Part shown: positions 45,354 to 52,692 of the stretch, one piece after another
How positions within the stretch are numbered: position 1 is the stretch's first letter
Layout of the letters: every line of letters starts with the position of its first letter
Source: Pseudomonas sp. PDM18
GTDB taxonomy: Bacteria > Pseudomonadota > Gammaproteobacteria > Pseudomonadales > Pseudomonadaceae
Direction of reading: 5' to 3'
Assembly: GCF_014852585.1 (NCBI RefSeq)
Contig: NZ_JACVBX010000002.1
Location: forward strand, 558,001 to 622,000
Length of the DNA stretch: 64,000 nucleotides
The notes under the pieces: generated by a model
What the model saw: the letters and a program-made list of their open reading frames with translations, nothing else
Database searches by the model: none
What the model was told of the DNA's origin: nothing
Translations under genes and position numbers: made by a program

Positions 45354-45950
45354 TCATTCATTGAGCGCCGAGGACATCCCTCGCGCCCGCGAGCACAGGT
45401 AGAGCTGGCTCACTTCCAGGCTGAGCAAGGCCAGGTCGTAGGTCTTGCCGTCGTGGTCCTTGACGTGGTTGCGCAGCACCGACTCAGGCCGGAAGCCGAG
45501 GTCCTCGAACACCGCGATGGCCGCGCTCTGGTCCACGGTCATTTGCACCGTGAGCTTCTCCAGGTCCATGGCGAGAGCCTGGGCGAAGCTTTCTTCGGTG
45601 AGCACCCGGCCCAGCCCGCAGCCGCGCCAGGACGGCTTGACCAGGATGCGCAGGTCGCCGACGTGGGGTGACCAGGACAGCGCATCGGTGACGACCGCCG
45701 AGCAGCCGACGATTTCGCCTTCGGCGACGGCCACCAGGCTGGTGATGCGCTCGCCCAGGGCCGCCAGCCAGGCGGCGATCACCCGTGGGTGGCTGATATT
45801 ACGGCGGACGAAGAGCAGGTCGTGGACGGGCAGACGGCCGATGAACTCGCTCAGCGCGGGGCCGTCGGCGGCGGTCATCAGCCGCAGCTCCACGCTCGAG
45901 CCATCGAGCGTGAGGCTGTGCGGGTATTTGCGCGGATGTGGTTTCTTCAT
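45354..45950 (-). CDS. GNAT-family N-acetyltransferase
   Basis: The product is 198 residues. The acetyl-CoA-binding region is VKPSWRGCGLGRVLTEES at about 110-127, with the typical core VGDLRILV before it and AAIAVFEDLGFRPES after. The ATG overlaps the stop of the PhaC-like gene (ATGA), so it is translated with that operon. Substrate is unknown; some relatives in PHA-type operons or with CoA-ligases modify proteins. The last 20 residues carry a cysteine (LYLCSRARG). Confidence 0.88.
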   Translation of the reverse strand: MKKPHPRKYPHSLTLDGSSVELRLMTAADGPALSEFIGRLPVHDLLFVRRNISHPRVIAAWLAALGERITSLVAVAEGEIVGCSAVVTDALSWSPHVGDLRILVKPSWRGCGLGRVLTEESFAQALAMDLEKLTVQMTVDQSAAIAVFEDLGFRPESVLRNHVKDHDGKTYDLALLSLEVSQLYLCSRARGMSSALNE

Positions 45951-47014
45951 ACGGAGCGTCTCCCTAACCATTGATCGAGTGCCGGCCACAGCCGTTTCAC
46001 CGCCGAGGGGCCGGCCACCAGGCTGACGTGGCCGCCGGGCAGGACCAGTTCTTCCTTGTCCGTCGAACTGACTTTCTCCAGCAGGGGACGGGCACAGGCG
46101 GGGGGCACCAAGGTGTCGTACTGAGCGATGACGTGCAGCAGCGGCACGCTGATCCGGCCGAGATCGACCGGGCGCCCGCCGATGCGCAGGCTGCCGCTGT
46201 GCAGGCCGTTCTTCCACACCAGCTCCTTGACGATCTGCCGGTAGTAATCGCCAGCCAGCGGTAGGGTGTCGTCGCCCCAGCCGTTCATGATGCGGTAGCC
46301 CTTGACGTACTCGGCGTTCCACAGGTTGTCCCACAGGCGCAACTGGCCGGCCAGGCGCCCGGCCGGGCGGAGCATGTCGAAGGCGTTCTGGATCATTCGC
46401 GGCGGAATGATGCCCAGACGGTCCACCAGGCGGTCGACGTCGAAGTAGTCGGGGTTGGCGACGATCCGTTGCCAGGCCACCTGCGACCAATCGATGGGGG
46501 TGGTGAAGCACAGCAGATTCTTCACCGGGCCATCGGGGTGCAGGGCGGTGTAGATACTGGCGAGAACGCCCGCCATGCAGTAGCCGAGCAGCGAGACGTC
46601 TTCGCTGCCGGAATGCTCCTGGACCCGGCGCAGGCAGTCGGGGATGAAGTCGAGCACGTAGTTCTCGATCTTCAGGTGGCGCTCTGCCTGGGTCGGCGGG
46701 CTCCAGTCCATCACATAGATGTCATAGCCGCGATGCAGGAGGAACTCGATGAGGCTCTGGCCCTTGGCCAGGTCGAAGATGTAGGCCTTGTTGGTGGTGG
46801 CCATGACCAGCAGCAGCGGCACGCGGTACACCTCGTCCGCGGTGGCGTGGTAGTGGTACAGGTTCAGGGTGCCGCGACGATGCAGCAGGGTCTTCGGGGT
46901 CATGCCCACCGCCGGCCTGGGCGAGCTGAGATAGTCGAGGGCGTTCAGCCGGCGCTGCAGCATCCGCTTGGCTTCGCTGCGCAAGCGTCCTGGCAGGCCA
47001 CGATCCAAAGGCAT
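45947..47014 (-). CDS. Class III PhaC-like polyhydroxyalkanoate synthase
   Basis: The alpha/beta-hydrolase fold would polymerise (R)-3-hydroxyacyl-CoA. The product is 355 residues, the size of class III PhaC and much smaller than the class II PhaC1/PhaC2 usual in Pseudomonas. The lipase-like box is LLGYCMAG with Cys146 as nucleophile. The Asp is in VIAQYDTLVPP and the His in LPGGHVSLV. The start ATG 47014 has AGGAGC upstream and lies two bases after the stop of the PhaE-like gene. It shares an operon with an HSL-type esterase and a GNAT. It may not be a true polymer synthase. Confidence 0.85.
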   Translation of the reverse strand: MPLDRGLPGRLRSEAKRMLQRRLNALDYLSSPRPAVGMTPKTLLHRRGTLNLYHYHATADEVYRVPLLLVMATTNKAYIFDLAKGQSLIEFLLHRGYDIYVMDWSPPTQAERHLKIENYVLDFIPDCLRRVQEHSGSEDVSLLGYCMAGVLASIYTALHPDGPVKNLLCFTTPIDWSQVAWQRIVANPDYFDVDRLVDRLGIIPPRMIQNAFDMLRPAGRLAGQLRLWDNLWNAEYVKGYRIMNGWGDDTLPLAGDYYRQIVKELVWKNGLHSGSLRIGGRPVDLGRISVPLLHVIAQYDTLVPPACARPLLEKVSSTDKEELVLPGGHVSLVAGPSAVKRLWPALDQWLGRRSV

Positions 47015-47016
47015 GC

Positions 47017-47457
47017 TTACTGCTCCTGTTTGGGCCGGCGCCGCGCGGGCCGGGGGGCGGTCTTGTGTGGTGCGGCTTTGGCGCGCGCGCGGGCTTCGGC
47101 CAATGCCTGCTCCGGCTCCAGGGTCAGCGGCCGGCGGCTGCGCGGCGGGCGCGGGGCCAACGCTGGCATGGCATTCTCGCCGAGTAGCAGATCGAGCTTT
47201 TCCTCGACGCGCTGGACTGCCGCGGCCAGTTCGCTGACTTCGCCGCGGCTGGGCAGGTCCAGGCGCTCCAGGACACAGGCGAGGGACTTCTCCATGGCGA
47301 ACTGAACCCCCAGGGATACCTGCGTGTAGCGGGCCAGGAATTGCGAGAACTCCTTCGAGTCCATGTTGCGCGCGGCGAAGTCGTTGATACCGTTCTCCAT
47401 CCGGGTAATGGCATCGCGACACAGTTGCAAAGGATCGGGAAACAGCGAGAAGGCCAT
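47017..47457 (-). CDS. PhaE/phasin-like small protein
   Basis: The product is 146 residues. The first 95 are helical, with QLCRDAITRMENGINDFAAR and VLERLDLPSRGEVSELAAAV, the latter close to the LPTRxEVDxLxxxL end of PhaE subunits. The C-terminal 40 residues are rich in K, R, A and P (RARAKAAPHKTAPRPARRR), like the tails of PhaF or AlgP that contact DNA or polymer granules. At this size it is much shorter than usual PhaE. It directly precedes the PhaC-like gene, so a synthase subunit role is likely. GGAG precedes ATG 47457. Confidence 0.75.
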   Translation of the reverse strand: MAFSLFPDPLQLCRDAITRMENGINDFAARNMDSKEFSQFLARYTQVSLGVQFAMEKSLACVLERLDLPSRGEVSELAAAVQRVEEKLDLLLGENAMPALAPRPPRSRRPLTLEPEQALAEARARAKAAPHKTAPRPARRRPKQEQ

Positions 47458-47472
47458 GGCTGACTCCAGGAT

Positions 47473-48783
47473 TCAGGGGTGAGCGGGATAGGTCTGGATG
47501 GCGATGCGTTGTTCAAGATGCCCGTCCAGTTGCCGACGCATCAGGTTGGCCGGGGCGAGGCAAGGCGTGAGCATCCAGTGGGTGAAGCCGGCGAGCGTCG
47601 GCGACACCTGGCGCAGCAGGGTGTCGCGCCAGCCATCGGTGGCGCTCCACACCGTCAGCGCGGTACGGGCGACTTCGCCAGCCGCGCTGCCTTGGGCGCT
47701 TGCATCGGCGATCTCGACGGTGCAGTCACTGGCAGCTTCACCCGCAAAGGCCTGGGCCAGTGCCGCGCCGATGCGCTGCAGGGCATCCTGGCCGGCGCCG
47801 ACGACAGCGTCGAAATTGAGAAAGCCGTGGAACTGCCCGGCATAGTGCAGCAACTGCACCGGCACCTTGGCGGCGCGCAGGCGGCAGGTGTAGTCGAGGC
47901 CGTCGTCGCGGATCGGATCGAAGCCCGCGCTCACCACCAGAGCCGCTGGCAGCCCCGCCAACTGCGGGTTGCGCCGGGGCGACAGCCAGGGATCGCTAGG
48001 GTCGAGCCCTTCGATGGCACTGGCGGCGACCGTTTGAATCTGGCTGAGCAGGCTGTCGGTGATCAGATAGCCGTCGGCGTTTTCCGCCAGCGAGGGGAAT
48101 GCCAGCACCAGTTCGGTGGCGGGGTAGGCGAGCACTTGCAGGCTGAGCTTCGGCCCCTTGCGGCGCACGCATTCCTGGGCGACCGCGGCGGAGATATTGC
48201 CGCCGGCGGAGTCGCCACCGATGGCCAGGCGGCGGGTATCGATACCCAACTCCGCGCCATGTTCGGCAACCCATTCCAGGGCGGCGAGGAAGTCCACGCG
48301 CCCGGCCTTGAGATCGTGCTCGGGCGCTAGACGATAACGCACCGCGATGGTGATGCAGCCGGCGGCGACGGCGATGTTGCGACAGATGCTGTCCGCCGTG
48401 TCCAGGTCGCCCACCACGAAACCGCCGCCATAGCACCAGAGGAAGGCCGGAAGCGCCTGCTCGCTACGCTGTGGGGTGAAGACACGAAGGGCGAGGGGGC
48501 CGCCCGGCCCGTCGATTTCCAGGTGCATGACCGAGGCCACCGGAAGGCGGCGGCCGAGCGCCTGCGCGGTGAGGCGCCAGACCTTACGAATCTCCGACAG
48601 CGAATAGTGTTCGATGGGGCGCACGCGGGTGGCCAGGTTGAGCATGCGCAGAAACACCCGCGCATCGCGGTCCGGCGCGGCGGCCCGGCAGACCTGCGGT
48701 AGACCCTCGCCGGAAGGACGCGGGGCTATCAGCCCGGGGGGCGTGGGGAGCAACGGGGCTAGCTGAGGGACCGGTTGTTTCAA
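47473..48783 (-). CDS. HSL-family esterase with C-terminal extension
   Basis: The product is about 436 residues from a TTG at 48783 with GGAGGA seven bases upstream; no better start was seen. The hormone-sensitive-lipase family fold has an oxyanion motif YGGGF at 118-122 (the usual HGGGF with Tyr for His), nucleophile Ser192 in GDSAGGN, the acid in SAGFDPIRDDG and His in QFHGFLNF. About 100 residues beyond the normal end (from GAALAQAF to the stop) are unlike esterases and look helical, perhaps a polymer- or partner-binding tail. It begins the esterase-PhaE-PhaC-GNAT operon. Confidence 0.86.
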   Translation of the reverse strand: MKQPVPQLAPLLPTPPGLIAPRPSGEGLPQVCRAAAPDRDARVFLRMLNLATRVRPIEHYSLSEIRKVWRLTAQALGRRLPVASVMHLEIDGPGGPLALRVFTPQRSEQALPAFLWCYGGGFVVGDLDTADSICRNIAVAAGCITIAVRYRLAPEHDLKAGRVDFLAALEWVAEHGAELGIDTRRLAIGGDSAGGNISAAVAQECVRRKGPKLSLQVLAYPATELVLAFPSLAENADGYLITDSLLSQIQTVAASAIEGLDPSDPWLSPRRNPQLAGLPAALVVSAGFDPIRDDGLDYTCRLRAAKVPVQLLHYAGQFHGFLNFDAVVGAGQDALQRIGAALAQAFAGEAASDCTVEIADASAQGSAAGEVARTALTVWSATDGWRDTLLRQVSPTLAGFTHWMLTPCLAPANLMRRQLDGHLEQRIAIQTYPAHP

Positions 48784-48937
48784 GGGGGCGTCCTCCGACG
48801 ATCCATGTGCGCAGCGAATAAGTCCTGCGGGCACGATACGGTCGCCTCCAGGTCGTCACACCACCCGAATCAGGCGGTGGGGTGGGACGCCAGTGGCCAG
48901 TCCGGCGTCCAGCCTTGTGGCCTGCACTGGCGCTACG

Positions 48938-48960
48938 AAAAAGCCCCGCCGAGGCGGGGC
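48938..48960 (-). terminator. Rho-independent terminator of the thiolase-MaoC operon
   Basis: On the leftward strand a GCCCCGCC/GGCGGGGC stem is followed by five T, 23 bases after the MaoC stop. It separates the catabolic operon from the esterase operon. Confidence 0.85.
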
Positions 48961-48983
48961 TTGTGTTGCAACGCCAGGAGCGG

Positions 48984-49400
48984 TTACAGCGCCACCACCG
49001 CATCGCCGAGGATCTTCACCTCGCCATACTGGTTGGCCGTCTGGATCTCCAGCTTGACCCGCCGCTCGCCTTCGGCCTCGAACTTCTCCACCACTTTGCC
49101 GGAGCAGGTGATGACATGGCCGAGGTGGGTGATGCCGGTGAAGCGCACAGCGAAGTCGCGGATCTGCCGCTGGTCCACCCACTGGGTCAGCAGGCGACCC
49201 AGGTAGGCCATGGACAGCATGCCGTGGGCGAACACGTCCGGCATGCCGGCCTTGCGCGCCACGTCGATGTCGATGTGCACCGCGTTGTGGTCGTTGGAGG
49301 CGCCGGCGAACAGCGCCAGGGTCGTGCGGTTGATCGGCGCCAGGGTCAGCGGTGGCAGCAGCTCGCCGACCTGGATCGATTCGAAGTTGAGTTGGCTCAT
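48984..49400 (-). CDS. MaoC-like enoyl-CoA hydratase, catalytic subunit
   Basis: This 138-residue hot-dog protein should hydrate an enoyl-CoA. The hydratase-2 catalytic pair is seen in FAGASNDHNAVHID, with Asp and His in the D-x-N-x-x-H arrangement, followed by AGMPDVFAHGMLSM. It lies 14 bases after the other small MaoC gene. Two adjacent single-hot-dog subunits, one with the catalytic motif and one without, suggest a heteromeric hydratase like ChsH1/ChsH2 of steroid catabolism. ATG 49400 starts MSQLNFESI. Confidence 0.9.
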   Translation of the reverse strand: MSQLNFESIQVGELLPPLTLAPINRTTLALFAGASNDHNAVHIDIDVARKAGMPDVFAHGMLSMAYLGRLLTQWVDQRQIRDFAVRFTGITHLGHVITCSGKVVEKFEAEGERRVKLEIQTANQYGEVKILGDAVVAL

Positions 49401-49414
49401 CAGTAGTCTCCGCT

Positions 49415-49855
49415 TCAGCCGTTGCGCTGCACGAGGATGCTGCGCAGGTCCGCCACGTGCTCGCCGCGCTGGTTGGTCACGCGGGCCTCGCGCACGACAA
49501 ACTCCAGGGCGCCGCCCTTCTTGTCGTAGATGTCGGCGATCCGCACGTCGAAGGTCAGGGTGTCGCCGGCGTAGGCCATGCGGTGGTATTTGAACGACTC
49601 CTCGCCGTGGAGGATGCGCGTCGGCACGATGCCCAGCTCGTCGCGCCAGGCGTTCGACGGGATGAGGAACTCCAGCGAAAAGAGGAAGGTCGGCGGCAGC
49701 GGTACGCCGGGGTGGCCGGCGTCGCGAGCGGCCTGCTCGTCGGTGTAGATCGGGTTGGTTTCGCCGATGGCCTTGGCGAAGAAGCGCAGTTGGCCCAGCT
49801 CCGCCTTGGCGGAGAAGGTCGGCAACTGCTTGCCGATGTGTTTCTTGTCGATCAT
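49415..49855 (-). CDS. MaoC N-terminal-type hydratase, partner subunit
   Basis: The product is 146 residues and belongs to the FAS1-like/MaoC N-terminal hot-dog group (DKKHIGKQLPTFS, RFFAKAIGETNPIYTD, HPGVPLPPTFLF). The position of the catalytic D-x-N-x-x-H reads E-T-N-P-I-Y, so it likely lacks activity alone and helps bind the acyl chain. Genes for this and the catalytic MaoC are adjacent and in the same direction. ATG 49855 lies 18 bases after the thiolase stop. Confidence 0.88.
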   Translation of the reverse strand: MIDKKHIGKQLPTFSAKAELGQLRFFAKAIGETNPIYTDEQAARDAGHPGVPLPPTFLFSLEFLIPSNAWRDELGIVPTRILHGEESFKYHRMAYAGDTLTFDVRIADIYDKKGGALEFVVREARVTNQRGEHVADLRSILVQRNG

Positions 49856-49873
49856 CAGGGCTGTCTCCGCCGA

Positions 49874-51058
49874 TCAGTTTTTCTGGTAGATCGTGACCAC
49901 GCCCGCACCACCCAGGCCGAGGTTGTGCTGCAGGGCGATGCGCGCGCCTTCGACCTGGCGATCGCCGGCGCTGCCACGCAGTTGATGGGTCAGCTCGAAG
50001 CACTGCGCCAGGCCGGTGGCGCCCAGCGGGTGACCCTTGGACAGCAGGCCACCGGAGGGGTTGGTCACCCACTTGCCGCCGTAGGTGTTGTCGCCATCGA
50101 GGACGAACTGTTCGCCGCCGCCTTCCGGGCACAGGCCCAGGCCTTCATAGGTCAGCAGCTCGTTCTGCGCGAAGCAGTCGTGGAGTTCCACCACCTGGAC
50201 GTCCTCCGGGCCAACGCCGGCTTGTTCGTAGGCCTGGGAGGCAGCCAGGCGGGTCATGTCGAAGCCGACCACGCGGATCATGTCGCGGGCCTCGTAGGTG
50301 CTCGGCAGGTCGGTGGCCAGGGACTGGCCGGCGATCATCACGTCGGTGCGCAGGCCGTGCTTTTTCGCAAAGCGCTCGGAGACCACGATGGCGGCGGCGC
50401 CGCCACAGGTAGGCGGGCAGGCCATCAGGCGCGTCAGCACGCCTTCCCAGAGCATCGGCGCGGCCATCACTTCCTCGGTACTGACCACGTTGCGGAATAC
50501 CGCCAGCGGGTTGCGCGCGGCGTGGCGGCTGGCCTTGGCGCGGATCGCGGCGAAGGTCTCCAGCTTGGTGCCGTACTTCTGCATGTGCGCGTAGCCGGCA
50601 CCGGCGAACTGGCGGATGGCGGTGGGCAGGTCGGGCTGGCCGATCAGCTCGTTGGTCAATTGCAGCGCGCGTTCGGTGGCCGGGGCGCGATCGCTCCAGG
50701 CGGACTTCAGCGCGCCGGGGTTCATCTGCTCGAAGCCGAACGCCAGGGCGCAGTCGACCATGCCGCTCTGCACCGCCTGGCGCGCCAGGAACAGGGCGGA
50801 GGAGCCGGTGGCGCAGTTGTTGTTGACGTTGATCAGCGGGATGCCGGTCATGCCGACGCGGTACATCGCCTTCTGCCCGCAGGTGGAATCGCCGTAGACG
50901 TAGCCGGCATAGGCCTGCTGGATCGCGGCGAAGTCCAGGCCGGCATCGGCCAGAGCCAGGCGGATGGCCTGCTCGCCCATGACGTCGTAGCTGTCGCTGG
51001 TACCGGGTTTCTTGAACTGGATCATGCCGACGCCGGCGACGAACACTTTGTTGCTCAT
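49874..51058 (-). CDS. SCP-x/lipid-transfer-type thiolase (copy 1)
   Basis: This thiolase-superfamily enzyme would cleave or retro-aldol-cleave a beta-oxidation intermediate. The product is 394 residues. Cys82 in VNNNCATGSS is the nucleophile position and His lies in SKGHPLGATGLAQ. The C-terminal cysteine position reads GGAG, so the second catalytic Cys is missing, as in the Ltp/SCP-x type. Some relatives (Ltp2) need a DUF35 partner; none is seen here. It is preceded by an acyl-CoA dehydrogenase and followed by the MaoC pair. A paralogue lies at 58303-59490. Confidence 0.92.
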   Translation of the reverse strand: MSNKVFVAGVGMIQFKKPGTSDSYDVMGEQAIRLALADAGLDFAAIQQAYAGYVYGDSTCGQKAMYRVGMTGIPLINVNNNCATGSSALFLARQAVQSGMVDCALAFGFEQMNPGALKSAWSDRAPATERALQLTNELIGQPDLPTAIRQFAGAGYAHMQKYGTKLETFAAIRAKASRHAARNPLAVFRNVVSTEEVMAAPMLWEGVLTRLMACPPTCGGAAAIVVSERFAKKHGLRTDVMIAGQSLATDLPSTYEARDMIRVVGFDMTRLAASQAYEQAGVGPEDVQVVELHDCFAQNELLTYEGLGLCPEGGGEQFVLDGDNTYGGKWVTNPSGGLLSKGHPLGATGLAQCFELTHQLRGSAGDRQVEGARIALQHNLGLGGAGVVTIYQKN

Positions 51059-51083
51059 GTCAGGTTTCCTGTGCTGGGAGGGG

Positions 51084-52223
51084 TCAGAGCTTGCGCGCGA
51101 TCAGTTCGCGCATGACTTCGCTGGTACCGCCGTAGATGCGGTTGACGCGCATGTCGACGAAGGCGCGGGCGATGGGGTACTCGAGCATGTAGCCGTAGCC
51201 GCCGTGCAACTGGACCATGTCGTCGAGGCACTTCCACAGCGTCTCGGTGGTGAACAGCTTGGCGATCGCCGCTTCCTCCAGGGTCAGGCGGCGGCGCAGG
51301 TGCTCGGCCAGGTAGTGGTCGACCATCAGCCGCGCGGCGACGGCCTGGGCCTTGATGTCGGCGAGCTTGAACTTGGTGTTCTGGAAGTCCCACACGGTCT
51401 GGTTGAAGGCCTTGCGGCTCTTCACGTACTCCAGGGTCTGCTCCAGGCAGACCTCCAGTCGCGCGGCGGCGGACACGGCGATGGTGAAGCGTTCCTGGGG
51501 CAGCTCGCCCATCAGGTAGGCGAAGCCCTGGCCTTCCTCGCCCAGGCGGTTGCCCACCGGCACGCGGACGTTGTCGAAGAACAGCTCGGCGGTGTCAGCG
51601 GCCGGCTGACCGACCTTGGCCAGCTTGCGCCCGCGCTGGAAGCCGGCGCGCGTCGCCTCCACGGCAATCAGGCTGATGCCTTTGGCGCCGGCCTCCGGGT
51701 CGGTCTTGCAGACCACGATCACCAGGTCGGCGGTCAGGCCGTTGCTGATGAAGGTCTTGCTGCCGTTGATCACGTACTCGTCGCCGTCGCGTATGGCGGT
51801 GGTGCGTACTGCCTTGAGGTCGCTGCCGGTGCCCGGTTCGGTCATGGCGATGGCGAGGATGATCTCGCCGCTGCAGGCGCCCGGCAGCCAGCGCTGTTTC
51901 TGTTCCTCGTTGCCGCAACGGGCGATATAAGGCGCGATGACATCCGAGTGCATGGAGAAGTAGGCGCCACTCACCCCGGTACGGGCGAACTCCTCGTTGA
52001 ACACCACGCTGTGGCCGAAATCGCCGCCACCACCGCCGTATTCCACCGGCAGGGTGATCCCCAGCAAGCCCTCGCGCCCGGCCTTCAGCCAGGTTTCGCG
52101 GTCGACCTGGCCGGCGGCGTCCCAGGCGGCCTGGCGCGGCACGCATTCGCGCTCGAAGAAGCGGCGCGCGGTGGTACGGAACATCTCATGGTCTTCACGG
52201 AAGACGTTACGTTGGATATGCAC
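51084..52223 (-). CDS. Acyl-CoA dehydrogenase (copy 1 of a mirrored pair)
   Basis: The product is 379 residues from a GTG at 52223 with CAGGAG upstream; the N-terminus HIQRNVFREDHEMFRTTARRF matches that of the paralogue at 57135, which begins with ATG. Features are AMTEPGTGSDLKAVRTTA (flavin contacts), VINGSKTFISNG, and the C-terminal MVQLHGGYGYMLEYPIARAF with YGGTSEVMRELIA. It is the first gene of the leftward catabolic operon. A palindrome CCACCC-N5-GGGTGG lies 98 bases upstream. Confidence 0.94.
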   Translation of the reverse strand: MHIQRNVFREDHEMFRTTARRFFERECVPRQAAWDAAGQVDRETWLKAGREGLLGITLPVEYGGGGGDFGHSVVFNEEFARTGVSGAYFSMHSDVIAPYIARCGNEEQKQRWLPGACSGEIILAIAMTEPGTGSDLKAVRTTAIRDGDEYVINGSKTFISNGLTADLVIVVCKTDPEAGAKGISLIAVEATRAGFQRGRKLAKVGQPAADTAELFFDNVRVPVGNRLGEEGQGFAYLMGELPQERFTIAVSAAARLEVCLEQTLEYVKSRKAFNQTVWDFQNTKFKLADIKAQAVAARLMVDHYLAEHLRRRLTLEEAAIAKLFTTETLWKCLDDMVQLHGGYGYMLEYPIARAFVDMRVNRIYGGTSEVMRELIARKL

Positions 52224-52320
52224 GGATGACTCCTGGTCCGGTGCCTGGGGCGCTAGGCCACGGCACGACTGGTTCTTGTTGGTCCAGGCTCTACGGTAGG
52301 GGCGTGCCAGCAAGGGGCCG

Positions 52321-52337
52321 CCACCCGCGCTGGGTGG
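52321..52337. promoter_or_regulatory. Candidate operator CCACCC-N5-GGGTGG
   Basis: CCACCC-GCGCT-GGGTGG is a perfect 6-bp inverted repeat with a five-base spacer upstream of the leftward dehydrogenase operon. Sites of the same geometry occur at 55652 and 57034. Confidence 0.5.
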
Positions 52338-52669
52338 CGGGTTGGCCGGCGGCTTGCAGCCGCTGTGGCGCGCAACCCGCAGCGGGTGGTCAGGGCTGGG
52401 CGATGGTTGTTCTACTGACGGCGCCGTGGCTAAGGCGTGCGGGGACGCATCGGGGCGAGGTGATGGTGATGGCGCGCAAAGCGCGGCCGTACTCGACGAG
52501 GAATGGGTAGGTGCTCATTGCCGCGAGGCGAGTGCCGGCCACCCATACCCGAACCCCGTCGAGCTCCGCGACTCACTGCCATTGAGCGCTGCCGGCAAGG
52601 TTCTCCAGCGCGCACCGCGCGAGCCATTCAGGGCTGGCCGACCCCAGCCTATCGGCTGACTCGCGCTGG

Positions 52670-52689
52670 CTCCCCGGCGTGCCGGGGAG
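52670..52689 (-). terminator. Hairpin after the LuxR gene
   Basis: A 9-bp stem CTCCCCGGC/GCCGGGGAG lies four bases after the LuxR stop on the leftward strand. It lacks a T-run, so termination is uncertain. Confidence 0.45.
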
Positions 52690-52692
52690 TGC

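Larger units (their letters stand above)
52224..52692. other. Gap between the dehydrogenase operon and the LuxR gene
   Basis: This 469-base stretch has no convincing gene; open frames in it are short and unlike proteins. It should carry the promoter of the leftward dehydrogenase operon, the palindrome at 52321-52337 and, next to the LuxR stop, a hairpin at 52670-52689. Confidence 0.5.

Noticed and set aside
49457-51115. 552-codon open frame opposite the thiolase and MaoC genes
   Set aside because: It is an antisense shadow caused by GC-rich codon bias on the coding strand.
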